From the NCBI RefSeq assembly GCF_000512915.1, contig NZ_CP007034.1, positions 496,001 through 560,000 on the forward strand: a stretch of DNA of 64,000 nt, given 5' to 3'. The notes below the pieces were generated by a model. It was not told where the DNA came from. It ran no database searches and saw only the letters and a program-made list of their open reading frames with translations. Shown here in pieces: positions 45,014-54,851 of this stretch; position 1 is the stretch's first letter, and each line of letters starts with the position of its first letter. The stretch is from Barnesiella viscericola DSM 18177 (lineage in GTDB: Bacteria; Bacteroidota; Bacteroidia; Bacteroidales; Barnesiellaceae). Made by a program: the position numbers and the translations under genes.

Positions 45014-45724
45014 CTATTTCAGTTCGTCGCAGTAATAACTGATTCTTCCTCCTTCGTCACCTATCTCCACATTGGCATCATACCAGCTGATAATCTGTAT
45101 TTTGAAGTAACGCTGTCCGTCTGCCGTACGCACTACGTATGTATGGAAAGACGGAGTATATACAGGAGGAGGTCCGGCAAACGTCATCGCCTCGGCCAGC
45201 AACGGATTGGCATTGGTCTTTGTCCTTTGCGGTCCGTTGTTCGGGTCGAACCAGGGATTAGAATCAAAATCCAGCCCGTTCTCCACCAGGTAATGGTTCC
45301 AGTCGTTCTGCGACATGGTCACACTGACCTCACCATTATCGACCACCCATTCCAAATCCGACGGTAACTGCGAAACGCTTGTCCACTTATTGTATTCGCC
45401 ATATCCCAAGTCGGCTGCACCTCCACGGCCTATACCACTGGTACCGCTGTTCGTTCTCAACACGTAGCCGCAAAAAGCCAAGTCCCAATCCGTGCGGTCG
45501 TACTGTTCGCCTTCCTTGATGTCCTTGTTCACCCCATAGGCATTGAACATTTCGCCGGTGCGCAGGTTAAAATAAATCCAGTCGTTCGTCACACCGGTGG
45601 AATAACCCGACTTGCGCGGCAGTGTCTTTCCGTTGAAAGGCTGTATGTCGTCATAGTCCACACAAGCGGTCATCGTCAGACCCCCCAACAGAAAAGCCAT
45701 TATTTTCAATTTCAAACCTTTCAT
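45014..45724 (-). CDS. HmuY-like surface lipoprotein
   Basis: A 236-residue lipoprotein. The signal peptide ends in GGLTMTACVDYD, lipobox Cys at residue 21. The mature protein has the HmuY-type start: WIYFNLRTGEMFNAYG, DWDLAFCGYVLRTNSG (about 79-94), later beta-rich sequence and a C-terminal RYFKIQIISWYDA. HmuY in Porphyromonas gingivalis takes heme and passes it to its TonB receptor. The heme-binding His pair of HmuY is not evident here, so the ligand could be another chelate. The start overlaps the receptor stop by four bases. Confidence 0.8.
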   Translation of the reverse strand: MKGLKLKIMAFLLGGLTMTACVDYDDIQPFNGKTLPRKSGYSTGVTNDWIYFNLRTGEMFNAYGVNKDIKEGEQYDRTDWDLAFCGYVLRTNSGTSGIGRGGAADLGYGEYNKWTSVSQLPSDLEWVVDNGEVSVTMSQNDWNHYLVENGLDFDSNPWFDPNNGPQRTKTNANPLLAEAMTFAGPPPVYTPSFHTYVVRTADGQRYFKIQIISWYDANVEIGDEGGRISYYCDELK

Positions 45725-48081
45725 TTCCTTTTCTTTAATGAGTTAATCACATCATCAAGCATAAATTCCATCTGTACCCATCCGCGGGTTCCGGCTGTAG
45801 CCGGAACATTGAACATCGTAATCCCGGAACCCAGTGTTTTCGGCACATAGTTGAACAGATTGTCCACACCAAGAGTCAGCTTCACCTTGTTCCAGAAAGT
45901 CTGCGATACGGAGAGGTTGCACAGTACATATTGCGGAAGGTCGCAACGGAAATAGGCATCATAGCTCTTGTTGTCCTCTTCCACGAATACGCGATCCTGC
46001 ACATCGAACTTCTTGCTTCCCATATACGATGCACTGAACACAGCATTCAGACGATAATTCTTCCGTGCATATTTATAATCCAGACTTGCAGTAGCAGCGT
46101 GTGGAGATGTGGTATTTACCTGTATGCCCTCGTTCTTGCTCACATTGACATAACTGTAAGTTCCGTTAAGGGTCATACAATCCAATACCCTCCAGCGTAA
46201 CAAAGCTTCAATACCCAACAGACGCTGCTTGCTCAGATTGGTATATTCAAAATTGTACTGCATGTCATAAATACGCCACACTCCCTCAATCTTGTCGCGG
46301 AAATAGTTGCCGTATGCCGTACCGGACACGAACAGGCGGTCGTTCGAATATTCTGCACCGAGCGAAAAGTAATTGTTCTTCTCCGGCTGCATGTTCTCAT
46401 TACCGCGAATCATGAACATTCCCAAATGGTCCCAGTTGAAGAAAAGTTCCTTGATACTGGGAGAACGGTAACCCATTGAATAGTTGGCGCGGATAGCCCA
46501 CTGCTCATTGGGTGAATATTTTGCAGCCACTTTAGGCATAGCCATGAAACCGAACGCACGCGAGAAGTTAGTGCGCAGTCCGGCAGACACCATCCATTGG
46601 GGATTAATGGTCCATTCGTCCTGCAGGAAATATTCCGTCTCTTTCAGGGCGCGGGTTTTCAGGTCATGGTTGGCATTGCCCGAAAAACGGTCGCTGGTCA
46701 ATTCGTCAGAAGTGTGTTCGATGCCGAATATCAGACTGTGGCCGTCGAAGTAGTCGCTCGTCACGGTCAGACGGGGTTGCCAGATGCTGCTCTCATAGTC
46801 CTTATTACGGGTATCGATGCGCTCATGGCGCTTGTATCGGTTATAGAAATCCCCGTGCAGGCTTCCGGTCACGCTGAACCAGTCTTTCATATGGTAAGTC
46901 ACCTTGGCCCCGGCGTTCCATTCGTTCGCCTGACTGAACGTCATGTCCTGTATCAGGTCGTACGTGTTCATGAAGAAGCCTCCTCCATATACCAAAACTG
47001 ACAAATCTTTTATCGGATCGTAATAGACTTTCTGTGACATCGTGATGTGCTCCTTGCCTTCGATACCCATTGGCGGGCGGGCTGCGGTGCTGACCACCGT
47101 GATGTCATGGGGAAGGAAAGGGTTGGCCTCCTGCGTATAGACTTTCTTGTCGTTCTCCGCCTGATACATATAGAATGCGTCGGTGGAGCTGTACCACACA
47201 TCGGTCTGCGAGGTCACTTTGCCCGTATTGAAGCCGGCTGACACCCAGCCTTGCAGGTTGGGGCGGTCGGCATTCTGCTCGAACATATACAGGAAGTCGC
47301 TGGGCTGCGGATTCTTGTAGTTGCGCTCGTTCATCTGTCCATAACGCACTCCGGCGTCTATCGACAGCGGTTTGGAGGTCTTTTTGGTTATCAGGTTGAT
47401 GACAGCTCCAGCCGCACGGCTTCCGTAGAGGGTGGAGCTTGCACCTTTCACTATCTCGATGCGGTCTATGGCATGAAGGTTGAAACGTTCATAGTCCAGG
47501 TTGCCCGCCATGTCGCCCGTCATGCGCTCGCCGTCCATGAGGAACAGCACGTGTCGGGCGTCGAGGCCCTGCATGGAGATTTCGTTGCCGAAGCCCACCT
47601 TCTGGATGTTCAGTCCCGGCGTTTCCTGTTGCAATGCCTGCTGGAGGTTGCTGTACCCGGCATCCACCAACGCCTTGCCGCCCAACACCTGCGTGGTGAC
47701 GGGCGACAGCTTGATGGGGCGTGCCGTGCGGCTGCCGGTCACCACCACCTCGTTCAGGCCCAATGCGTCTTCTTTCAAGTAAACGGTTTTGGCCGTTTCG
47801 GAGGATTCTATCCGTCCCGTATCGGGCACGAAGCTGACGTAGGTCACTTTGTAATACCACGTGTCACCGGACGTAAGTTTCAATACGGCCTTCCCATCCG
47901 TGTCGGTGATGGTGTATTGCGCGTTCTGCATAGCCTCGTTGTCAGCATAGGAAATGTTGGCGGCGATGATGGGCTGTTCCGTCCCGTTCTCCAACACCGT
48001 CAGCGTGAGCTTCCGCTGCGCCGCCACGTCCACGCACGCCAGCACCGCAAACAGCAGGATGAGTATGGTTGTTCGTTTCAT
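45721..48081 (-). CDS. TonB-dependent outer-membrane receptor (HmuR-like)
   Basis: A 786-residue receptor. It has a signal peptide (ILILLFAVLACVDVAAQ), an N-terminal carboxypeptidase-regulatory-like domain, a TonB-dependent plug (ALVDAGYSNLQQALQQETPGLNIQKVG, then ASSTLYGSRAAGAVINLITKK, about 145-230), and a beta-barrel to the C-terminal aromatic end. Heme-receptor-type landmarks are GYRSPSIKELF (FRAP-like, about 535) followed by NENMQPEKNNYFSLG (NPNL-like). It should import the HmuY-bound ligand across the outer membrane with TonB energy. It is followed by the HmuY-like gene through a 4-nt overlap. Confidence 0.92.
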   Translation of the reverse strand: MKRTTILILLFAVLACVDVAAQRKLTLTVLENGTEQPIIAANISYADNEAMQNAQYTITDTDGKAVLKLTSGDTWYYKVTYVSFVPDTGRIESSETAKTVYLKEDALGLNEVVVTGSRTARPIKLSPVTTQVLGGKALVDAGYSNLQQALQQETPGLNIQKVGFGNEISMQGLDARHVLFLMDGERMTGDMAGNLDYERFNLHAIDRIEIVKGASSTLYGSRAAGAVINLITKKTSKPLSIDAGVRYGQMNERNYKNPQPSDFLYMFEQNADRPNLQGWVSAGFNTGKVTSQTDVWYSSTDAFYMYQAENDKKVYTQEANPFLPHDITVVSTAARPPMGIEGKEHITMSQKVYYDPIKDLSVLVYGGGFFMNTYDLIQDMTFSQANEWNAGAKVTYHMKDWFSVTGSLHGDFYNRYKRHERIDTRNKDYESSIWQPRLTVTSDYFDGHSLIFGIEHTSDELTSDRFSGNANHDLKTRALKETEYFLQDEWTINPQWMVSAGLRTNFSRAFGFMAMPKVAAKYSPNEQWAIRANYSMGYRSPSIKELFFNWDHLGMFMIRGNENMQPEKNNYFSLGAEYSNDRLFVSGTAYGNYFRDKIEGVWRIYDMQYNFEYTNLSKQRLLGIEALLRWRVLDCMTLNGTYSYVNVSKNEGIQVNTTSPHAATASLDYKYARKNYRLNAVFSASYMGSKKFDVQDRVFVEEDNKSYDAYFRCDLPQYVLCNLSVSQTFWNKVKLTLGVDNLFNYVPKTLGSGITMFNVPATAGTRGWVQMEFMLDDVINSLKKRK

Positions 48082-48096
48082 CGTACTGCCCGGAGA

Positions 48097-48729
48097 TTAA
48101 TTCTTGCCCTGTTCTTTCTTGGCTTCTTCCAAGTCTTTTTCATATTGGGCAAACTCTTCCTCGAAGCGGTCAATGCGTGTGGGGTCGATGGTCTGCAAGA
48201 AGGTCTCCGTGCGCACGTTCATCATATTGTAGTCCACGATGAACTCCACTTGCTTGGTGTCCACGTTCAGGAAACCATCCACACGTGCACCGCTCCCTTC
48301 CTGGTTGTCCGCAGCGTCATCGCCGCTCGTGGTGACGTTTCCGTCCGTTCCCACGAACTTCACCCAACCGCTGCCGGGGTATTCATCCTTTTCCCAACTG
48401 TTGAGTTGCATAAACTTCGTTGCACAGCGGAAGGTGATGGCAAAGGGCATGGCGCCAACGGTGAAGTCGCTCAGGTCGAGCACCATCATACCGTCTTCTC
48501 GCCACGTAAAACTGAACTTGGTGGGGCAACCGCTTTCCAGCAGCGTCTTGTCCACGCCGCTCATTGTAGCACGGGTTGAGAGCACGATGTCTCCTACAAG
48601 GATTTCCTTTGCCTTATCAATATATTCCTGTGCAGGTGGCTCATTGGTAAGTGAATCGTCACTTTCACACGAACTTAATCCGATTACTGTTGCCATAAGA
48701 AAGCTGAATAAAAAGTATAACTTTTTCAT
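48097..48729 (-). CDS. Lipoprotein of unknown function in the uptake operon
   Basis: A 210-residue lipoprotein: signal peptide ending in IGLSSCESDD with Cys about residue 21. The mature part is beta-rich (TKFSFTWREDGMMVLDLSDF; MPFAITFRCATKF) with a charged helical tail (FEEEFAQYEKDLEEAKKEQ). It may belong to a DUF4903-type group seen beside HmuY genes, but this is not certain. It is the gene immediately before the receptor, 15 nt away, so it is probably a surface or periplasmic partner in ligand capture. Confidence 0.65.
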   Translation of the reverse strand: MKKLYFLFSFLMATVIGLSSCESDDSLTNEPPAQEYIDKAKEILVGDIVLSTRATMSGVDKTLLESGCPTKFSFTWREDGMMVLDLSDFTVGAMPFAITFRCATKFMQLNSWEKDEYPGSGWVKFVGTDGNVTTSGDDAADNQEGSGARVDGFLNVDTKQVEFIVDYNMMNVRTETFLQTIDPTRIDRFEEEFAQYEKDLEEAKKEQGKN

Positions 48730-49127
48730 TTTGCTTATATAATTTACTTGTTTTGTAACCTATAATTGTTTCCTGTTCATTACCCTTGCCTGCGTGTATT
48801 CCGCAAAGGGTATGTAAAGTCATGGTTTTTACATGATTAAAGGCAGGCTTTTTCCGATGGCAAAGTCTGTCTTTGATGTGTACCGCATGTAGGCTGGCGG
48901 TTTGGATAATTTTGTTTCCTCGCCGTCGGTTGCATACCGGGAGTGTTTTTAGCGGCATAGCAGCCTTGCCGACAAGATAATGGTTTTCTTCCCCATTGGG
49001 TGAGGTGAATATGTTGTGATAAATTTTTCTTAGTAAACACACAAAAAGAGCTAACAGAAAGCCGTTTGACGGCTTTCCCCTTACTCTTTCTGAATTTAAA
49101 TTCGTTGCTTGACAAAATAATGACGAA
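48730..49127. other. Intergenic region between the small peptide gene and the 48097 lipoprotein gene
   Basis: About 400 nt without a credible gene on either strand. It contains the hairpin at 49057-49077. The rest is AT-rich leader to the lipoprotein gene; no strong -7 box is seen (TATAGGTTAC is near but not a match). Confidence 0.55.
49057..49077 (-). terminator. Hairpin ending the LRR lipoprotein/peptide transcript
   Basis: GAAAGCCGT pairs with ACGGCTTTC with a 3-nt loop. Read leftwards it is followed within 20 nt by CTCTTTTTG, so it could end the LRR/peptide transcript, though the T-tract is not adjacent. Confidence 0.5.
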
Positions 49128-49268
49128 TTATTTTGTTCCAACAAAGTGTACGGATGCAGGGAAATCTGCACCTAAGAACTTACCGGATACCGCAAGAGTA
49201 AACTCAGCAGACTGCGCCATTCCGAAACTTGCTGCAACAAGGGTAGCTCCTAAGAAAAATTTTCGCAT
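49128..49268 (-). CDS. 46-residue secreted peptide or remnant
   Basis: Starts MRKFFLGATLVAASFGMAQS, a convincing signal peptide (basic start, hydrophobic core, AQS-A cleavage). The rest is a short beta-like mature part (AEFTLAVSGKF, then FPASVHFVGTK) ending at TAA. It begins 40 nt after the LRR lipoprotein gene on the same strand, so it is likely co-transcribed. It may be a small secreted peptide, or the stump of a larger outer-membrane protein. No family recognised. Confidence 0.5.
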   Translation of the reverse strand: MRKFFLGATLVAASFGMAQSAEFTLAVSGKFLGADFPASVHFVGTK

Positions 49269-49307
49269 CGTTTTTATAATTAAAGTTTAATAAAAAATAA
49301 TTACACT

Positions 49308-50744
49308 TTATTTTTGTTTGTTCAATAAAGTCCTCCAACGGCATCCTTTGTTTTTATCATACGATAAAGAAGAAGTATAACCTAACCTTCTGACCGTATC
49401 GTCTGGGTCAATGTCTGTATAATTTGCTTTCAGGAATGCTTGGGTTGATTCTCTATAGAAAGTGTTCTCTGAACAAGCGAAATAAGTACCGGCATATCCA
49501 TCTTCACTATAGAAAATGGTCAGTTCCGGATAAACCAGATTAAAGTCTTTATTCAAATCACCTATACTGAGTTCTGCTACCATCTTGACATTCGACATGT
49601 CAAATGTTTCCAATGCGTCCAAGCATTCAATATCAATTCTGTAGGCTTTCAATTCATTTTTTTCGGGCAATTTGATTTCTTTCAGTATAGGACATCCCAG
49701 AACCATCAGACTACTGCCATACGTACCATTGCCTTCCGTTTCTTTATCTCCTTGACCCCAAATAGTGGAATAACTCAAATCTAACTTCTGCAATGCCGGG
49801 TTATTTTGGACCCAAGCACTTCGCAAATCTGTAGCATTGGATAAGTCGATATCTTCCACTTCTATATTTTGCAGGATGACTTGGGTTATGAATTTCCCTA
49901 CTTTTATATTGGGCATAGAAGCTATACTTTCTTCTCCGGCAGAATAAAGGCTGATTTTAGCACCTTCCCAATAAGGATTCTCCACCAGAAACTGAATACC
50001 CTCAAAGTTGGTAACATTATCAGCAGGAGCAACAAGCAGTTCCTTTGTTTTCTGGTCGAGTCCCAAATGTTTGCTAAGGTCTATTTGGTCGCCGTTAAAC
50101 AGATCGGCAAAATTTGTCTGCAAATAAGTGAGCAGGTTTGCGTCGGGCACGTCGCGCAGGGTGGTATAAGTTTGCAGATTGCCGTCGACATCAGTCATCT
50201 TCATATCAATGGTGCCGGCGGTGATGGCTTCCTTGTTTTGGCGGTAGAAACGCACGAGATCTTCGATATTCTCTTTAGCGGTTTCCGGAAGGTAAAGTTT
50301 GGTAATTTCGTGCAGGTTAGTCACAGTTTCATCGCCGTTTTCTTCCACTACGACACTCACAAGATTATCATAGTCGTAGATTTCATTACCCGTCAGGTCT
50401 ATGCCGGTGATTTGTTCCGGTAATTTGGCAAAGTCGAACGCCGGGCCGTAACCATTTCCCGACAAATCCACCTCCTTCAGATTGGGCAGTATGCTCAGTT
50501 CGGCAAGCGCGTCGGTGGAGATGTTTGTTCCCGAAAGGTCGAGGGTGGTGGTATTGTTGGCCAGTTCGTCCAGTAGCAGGTTGCCGTCGGCATTGAACTG
50601 GTAGCCCTTCTGGGCAAGGATGGTTTTCAGTTCCGTGTTCTGTACGGTGGCGGTGCTGTATGAAGGCCCGTCCTCATCGTCGCTACAGGCGGTGAAGCCG
50701 AGGCACAAGGCAAGAGCGGCAACACCCATGTAAAGTTTGTTCAT
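49308..50744 (-). CDS. Leucine-rich-repeat-like surface lipoprotein
   Basis: A 478-residue lipoprotein: signal peptide ending in LCLGFTACSDDED with Cys about residue 20. The early part has LRR-like turns (TTLDLSGTNISTDAL, LKEVDLSGNGYG, QITGIDLTGNEI), later diverging into longer beta/helix alternation (EDIDLSNATDLRSAW, LQKLDLSYSTIWG). LRR lipoproteins of Bacteroidales display on the surface and bind proteins or glycans. It has its own promoter and precedes the small peptide gene. A link to heme uptake is only positional. Confidence 0.75.
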   Translation of the reverse strand: MNKLYMGVAALALCLGFTACSDDEDGPSYSTATVQNTELKTILAQKGYQFNADGNLLLDELANNTTTLDLSGTNISTDALAELSILPNLKEVDLSGNGYGPAFDFAKLPEQITGIDLTGNEIYDYDNLVSVVVEENGDETVTNLHEITKLYLPETAKENIEDLVRFYRQNKEAITAGTIDMKMTDVDGNLQTYTTLRDVPDANLLTYLQTNFADLFNGDQIDLSKHLGLDQKTKELLVAPADNVTNFEGIQFLVENPYWEGAKISLYSAGEESIASMPNIKVGKFITQVILQNIEVEDIDLSNATDLRSAWVQNNPALQKLDLSYSTIWGQGDKETEGNGTYGSSLMVLGCPILKEIKLPEKNELKAYRIDIECLDALETFDMSNVKMVAELSIGDLNKDFNLVYPELTIFYSEDGYAGTYFACSENTFYRESTQAFLKANYTDIDPDDTVRRLGYTSSLSYDKNKGCRWRTLLNKQK

Positions 50745-50784
50745 CGTTTCAATTTAATTTAAGTTACACTTATTTTTATCGGTG

Positions 50785-50816
50785 CAAAATTACAATCATG
50801 TCAGAACCCTTACAAT
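50785..50816 (-). promoter_or_regulatory. Promoter of the LRR lipoprotein gene
   Basis: On the reverse strand TTG (50815-50813), 20 nt, TAATTTTG (50792-50785). The ATG at 50744 lies about 40 nt downstream. Confidence 0.6.
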
Positions 50817-50899
50817 ACCTTAAAATTGGTATTTTTGTGTTCACTATTTGTGGGTAGGAAATCCAAATTGAAAACATAACATACTGAATTTAAAAGGAA

Positions 50900-53331
50900 T
50901 TAGAGTTGCCTGTTGAAGCGGTATTTGAATGATACGATGAAGTAACTACCTATCTGTTGCGTGTGTGTTTCCGACAGCCCGGCAGAGGAAACGCTGCGGG
51001 AGAAATTCTTCTTCTGGCTGAGGATGTCCGACCAGTAGAACGACAGCTCCGCTTTTTTCTGTTTGAGGAAACGCCACGCCAGGCGCACGTTCCACACCTC
51101 CTGGTCGTCCGCGCCTTTGCGAATATTCGTCCCGTTGCGGAAGGAATAGGCGGCATCGCTCCGCAACTGGATGCCGCCCGTCACGGCGTTGTAGGTGACT
51201 GCACGTGTTATATTGTTTATTGTATTCGACCAGTTCAAATCGCCGCTCAGACCTATTTTCGTGTCCCGCGCTTCCAGCCTTATGTTCTGGTTGAAGGAAG
51301 GCTTCAGGCCGGGATTTCCACGGGTGATGTTCAGCGGGTCGCTGTTGTCGGTCAGGGTAAGCAGGTCGCCCAACGCAGGCTGCCGGGTGTTCCCCTAATA
51401 GGTCAGTTGCACCCGCGTCTGTTTCCTGCGCCATGCCACTGTAAGATTGGGGCTGTAATTGCAGGATTGCCGGACGGTGTCTGCCTGCAGCATCCCCGTC
51501 TTCTGGTCAAGGCTTTGCCGTTCGGGGGAAACGGACACCCCGGCACGGATGTCCCACTCCTTGTCGGCATAGTTCAATGTAAGACCCATCGTATGGGAAA
51601 TGCTGCGGCTTGCGCTTCGGTTGCTCAGGCTGTCCGTATAGCCGGTTTCGTGATTGTCGGGAAGGTATCCTGCCGGGCGGTCACCGTCGTCTTCCCCAAA
51701 GAACGGGGACAGGTCATACGTGTCGCGGTTGCTGTATTGGCGGTCGGACTGGAACTTGTAGGACAACTGCATCTTCAGCCGCTTGCCCAGCGGCTGCGTG
51801 AAAGACAATCCTGCCGCAAGGCTGCGGTTGCGCATCGGGCTGTGTTGGTACTGGTTGCGGTAGAGTACGGAGTCGCCGCACATGTAGCCGTCCAACTGGT
51901 AATAGGTGGTGGATGACACGGAGAAATTGTCGTTGTCGTTCCGCCCGTCGGAGTATTGCACGGTCAGGCTGATGTGGCTCCCCTTGCCGTTCAGCTTGCG
52001 GGTGACTTCTGCCATAAGTATGTACTGGCTGTTGCGGTTTTTTGAGACGGAACTCATGCCGATGGCGTTTATCCGGATGTCCTCCGCAACGTCTTCTCCC
52101 GCACCTTCCCCGAAAGGGTCGGACACATCCAGGCCGGGGTCGGCACTGTATGTGTCCTGCCGGTTGCCGTTCTCGCCGGAACCTTTCGAGGTACTGAAAT
52201 TTCCGGTAAAACTTAAAAGCGTCTTGTCATTCACATACCATTGCGCCCCCAGCGCGGCACTTGCCATGCGGTTTTCCATGCGGTTGGTGTTGGAGGAATA
52301 GCGGTAAGTATTTCCGGTATTCAGATATTGTTCGTAATAGGATGTGCCTTCACTTCCATTTATAAAGTTGTTGTACATCACATTCCCGTTCACGGATAAG
52401 TCCGGACCGAATTTCTTTACGAAGTTCAAGGCGATATTATCCGTCCGGTTGTCTTCATAAGAGGTTGTCATATTCCGGTTGCCGGACTTGGCGATAAGTG
52501 AAAGGTTCTCGCCGCTTTTCTTAAAATAGTTGCCCGTCAGTTCCGCTTCTTTTCCTTGTTGTTACCCTTGCCTGCGGCTATGGAAGTCATCAGTGTACCG
52601 TTGAACTCCTTCTTGGTTTGCAGGTCGAGCACATAGTTTTCTTCCCCTGTTTTTATCCCCATGAATTTCTCCATTTCGCTACGCTTGTCATACACTTTTA
52701 TCCTGCTTACCAAATCGGCGGGCAGATTTTCCAAAGCCAGCGCATAGTTTCCGGCAAAGAACGCTTCCCCGTTTACATTGATTTCCGCAATGGGGAGCCC
52801 ATTATAAACCAAGGTCTTATTTTGCCTGTCATATTCCAGGCCCGGTATCTTTTTTACCAGCTCTTCCAAGTTCGATCCTTCGGGAATCCGGTAGGCATCG
52901 GCATTGATGACGGTAGTGTCTCCCACCAGTTCCACCTCCTTTATGGGAGCAGTGACCACCACTTCGACCAGTTCAATCCCGTCTGCAAGCACGATGTTTC
53001 CCAACCGGCTCTCCGCTTTCCGGGGGTCAATCCTCCGGTATTCCGGTTTCGTGCCGAGGTACGACACCTTTAATTAATAGGGCATGTCCGCACGGGCGGT
53101 AAAAGTGAAGTCGAAACGCCCCTGCGCATCGGCAGTCCTGCCTTTCACGAGGGTGGAGTCCTTTCCCTCCAGCAGTGCAAGGTTGGCGTATGGCAGCGTT
53201 TCAAGCGTGTCCTTGCCGTCCGCATAAGCGCATACAAACGTCTGCCCGCTCACCCTCACCGTCTGCTGCGCATACATGGCGACCGGGAGCAGACACACGA
53301 GAAGCCATATTCCTCTTATTTTTGCCGCCAT
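50900..53331 (-). pseudogene. Broken outer-membrane beta-barrel protein gene
   Basis: The gene reads leftwards from MAAKIRGIWLLVCLLPVAMYAQ (signal peptide) through a carboxypeptidase-regulatory-like start to a TonB-type plug (IPEGSNLEELVKKIPGLEYD) and a long beta-barrel ending FIVSFKYRFNRQL at 50900. It is interrupted three times: an in-frame TAA at 53076-53074 (PY then stop then LKVSYLG, same frame continues), a frameshift near 52548 (KEK then EAELTGNY in the next frame), and an in-frame TAG at about 51397-51395 (QLTY stop, then GNTRQP in the same frame). The family is the outer-membrane barrel group with fused regulatory domain. No intact product is possible. Confidence 0.85.
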
Positions 53332-53436
53332 GCACTACTCTTATCTGCTCTTGGATGGATAAATATAACAGTCGGCAAAAATACGGCTTCCGAGTCAGGC
53401 AGACAATACCGAATTGTTGGTATATTGAGGCGTCCT

Positions 53437-53958
53437 TCATTGAAGGGCGAGTGCGGCAATGCGTTCCGCTTCGGCATCTGCACCGGCCGCCTCCGCACCG
53501 TGTATGGCAGTACCCTCCAATACGACAGATGACGGACAGAGCCGTTTCAGGTCGTCCACGCTGCTGCCCAGCCCGCTGCCTTCGTGCGTGCAGTAAGGTA
53601 TGACGGTTTTTCCGCTGAAATCGTATGCTTCAAGGAAAGTGCATACCGGCTTGGGCATGGTGTTGCACCAGTTCGGATAGCCCAGGACCACCGTGTCATA
53701 CTGTTCCATTCCCTCCACCCCGCCTTTGAACACGGGCCGCGCATCCGTATGCCATTCTTCTTTTGCCACTTCCACCGTTCCCCGGTAGGTAGGCGGATAG
53801 CCCCCTTCTTTCTCGATGTGGAAGAGGTCGCCGCCCGTCAACGCCGCAATCTTGCGTGCCACCGTCTCTGTGTTTCCCACAGCGAGTGGGATGATCTTTC
53901 CATTTACATAAGTCTCTCCGCTTTGGGAGAAAAACGCTATCAGTATTTTCTTTTTCAT
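53437..53958 (-). CDS. Flavodoxin-type protein
   Basis: A 173-residue flavodoxin-like protein starting MKKKILIAFFSQSGETY. The FMN phosphate loop is SQSGETYVNG..NTETVARKIA (interrupted form, about 10-40), then DTVVLGYPNWCNTMPKPVCTFLE with the second binding region and IPYCTHEGSGLGSSVDDLKR as the third. It may reduce metabolites or metal complexes. The start at 53958 is preferred over a longer frame whose first 25 residues are unrelated to flavodoxins. It follows the broken barrel gene in the same direction as the uptake cluster. Confidence 0.85.
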   Translation of the reverse strand: MKKKILIAFFSQSGETYVNGKIIPLAVGNTETVARKIAALTGGDLFHIEKEGGYPPTYRGTVEVAKEEWHTDARPVFKGGVEGMEQYDTVVLGYPNWCNTMPKPVCTFLEAYDFSGKTVIPYCTHEGSGLGSSVDDLKRLCPSSVVLEGTAIHGAEAAGADAEAERIAALALQ

Positions 53959-54643
53959 ATCACAATTTATTGGAGTTGTTACTTGTATCCAGAACCTGTC
54001 TTTCCCTCCGACAAAAGTACAAATTCTATTCAAACGACGGTGATAATCTCCGGTTTATTGCTATATGCAGCACAAATAATAACTGTAATCTGGAATGAAT
54101 GTATCTGTGCATGGCAATGAACAACAGCCATCAGATTTTCTCCGTGCCTCTGGCACCAAGTAAGTTCTGCTGACAGAAAATTACAACAGTATGGGCACTC
54201 CCAACCCGTTACCATAGAGAGAGAGCCTGCAAGACTCCACTATGCTCCATTTTGTAGGCTCTCACAATGGCAACGGTCTTTGGAAAACAGATTAGCTTGG
54301 ATGCTATTTTATAAATTGGGCTTGCTTTATGGAGCTTTTTTAGCCACCTTTGGACTTCTTGGCCGGGTACGTTTTATCGTGCAAAACTACTGCGGACGGG
54401 AGAAATGTCAAGTACCGCCACGAGCTTTCGGCTGGAGGGCTTGACGGAAGCCTTCCACAAATTTTCTCGTCACTCCAAAATTGGGGTATTCCGTCCGCAC
54501 TCTCCGGCCTCATACTTGCCTTATTCTCCCTTGTGTCCGCAGTGACAATTTGCACGTAAAACGGTATTCCCGACCAAGAAGCTCAAAGGAGCTTCACAAA
54601 AGGGAAAAGTATCAGATTTATCAATTCTTAAACACAAGGAATT
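53959..54643. other. Non-coding stretch before the small conjugative-type genes
   Basis: About 680 nt without a gene I can support. It contains TACTTTTG on the reverse strand (54019-54012) as a possible flavodoxin promoter, and a hairpin GAGAGCCT/AGGCTCTC (54221-54263) with a long loop. Short open frames with Cys-rich starts occur but lack support. Confidence 0.5.
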
Positions 54644-54838
54644 ATGCGGACAAGAAGAATGACTATCGAGCAAGGTCGGAGAGTGGGCATAGACCACTTT
54701 CCCAACTTCCACAGGAGCGGAAGCGTCAGGGGCATGAAACGACTGTATTACGGCAAGGATTGCCTGTTGGTACGTTGTGGCAGCTACATCTACAATGTTT
54801 CCACAGAACCCGGAATTTACTATCAAGCAACCATCTAA
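54644..54838 (+). CDS. Small hypothetical protein of integrative elements
   Basis: A 64-residue basic protein, MRTRRMTIEQGRRVGIDHFPN at the start, with KRLYYGKDCLLVRCGSYIYNVS in the middle. It resembles small conserved genes found in Bacteroidales conjugative elements, function unknown. It opens a run of small forward genes. Confidence 0.55.
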   Translation: MRTRRMTIEQGRRVGIDHFPNFHRSGSVRGMKRLYYGKDCLLVRCGSYIYNVSTEPGIYYQATI

Positions 54839-54851
54839 AAACTTTTCAATT

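Noticed and set aside
54030-54215. A short reverse open frame with WECPYC and WCQRHG (zinc-finger-like)
   Set aside because: Only 61 codons, with an unconvincing tail and no conserved neighbour; could be chance or a remnant.
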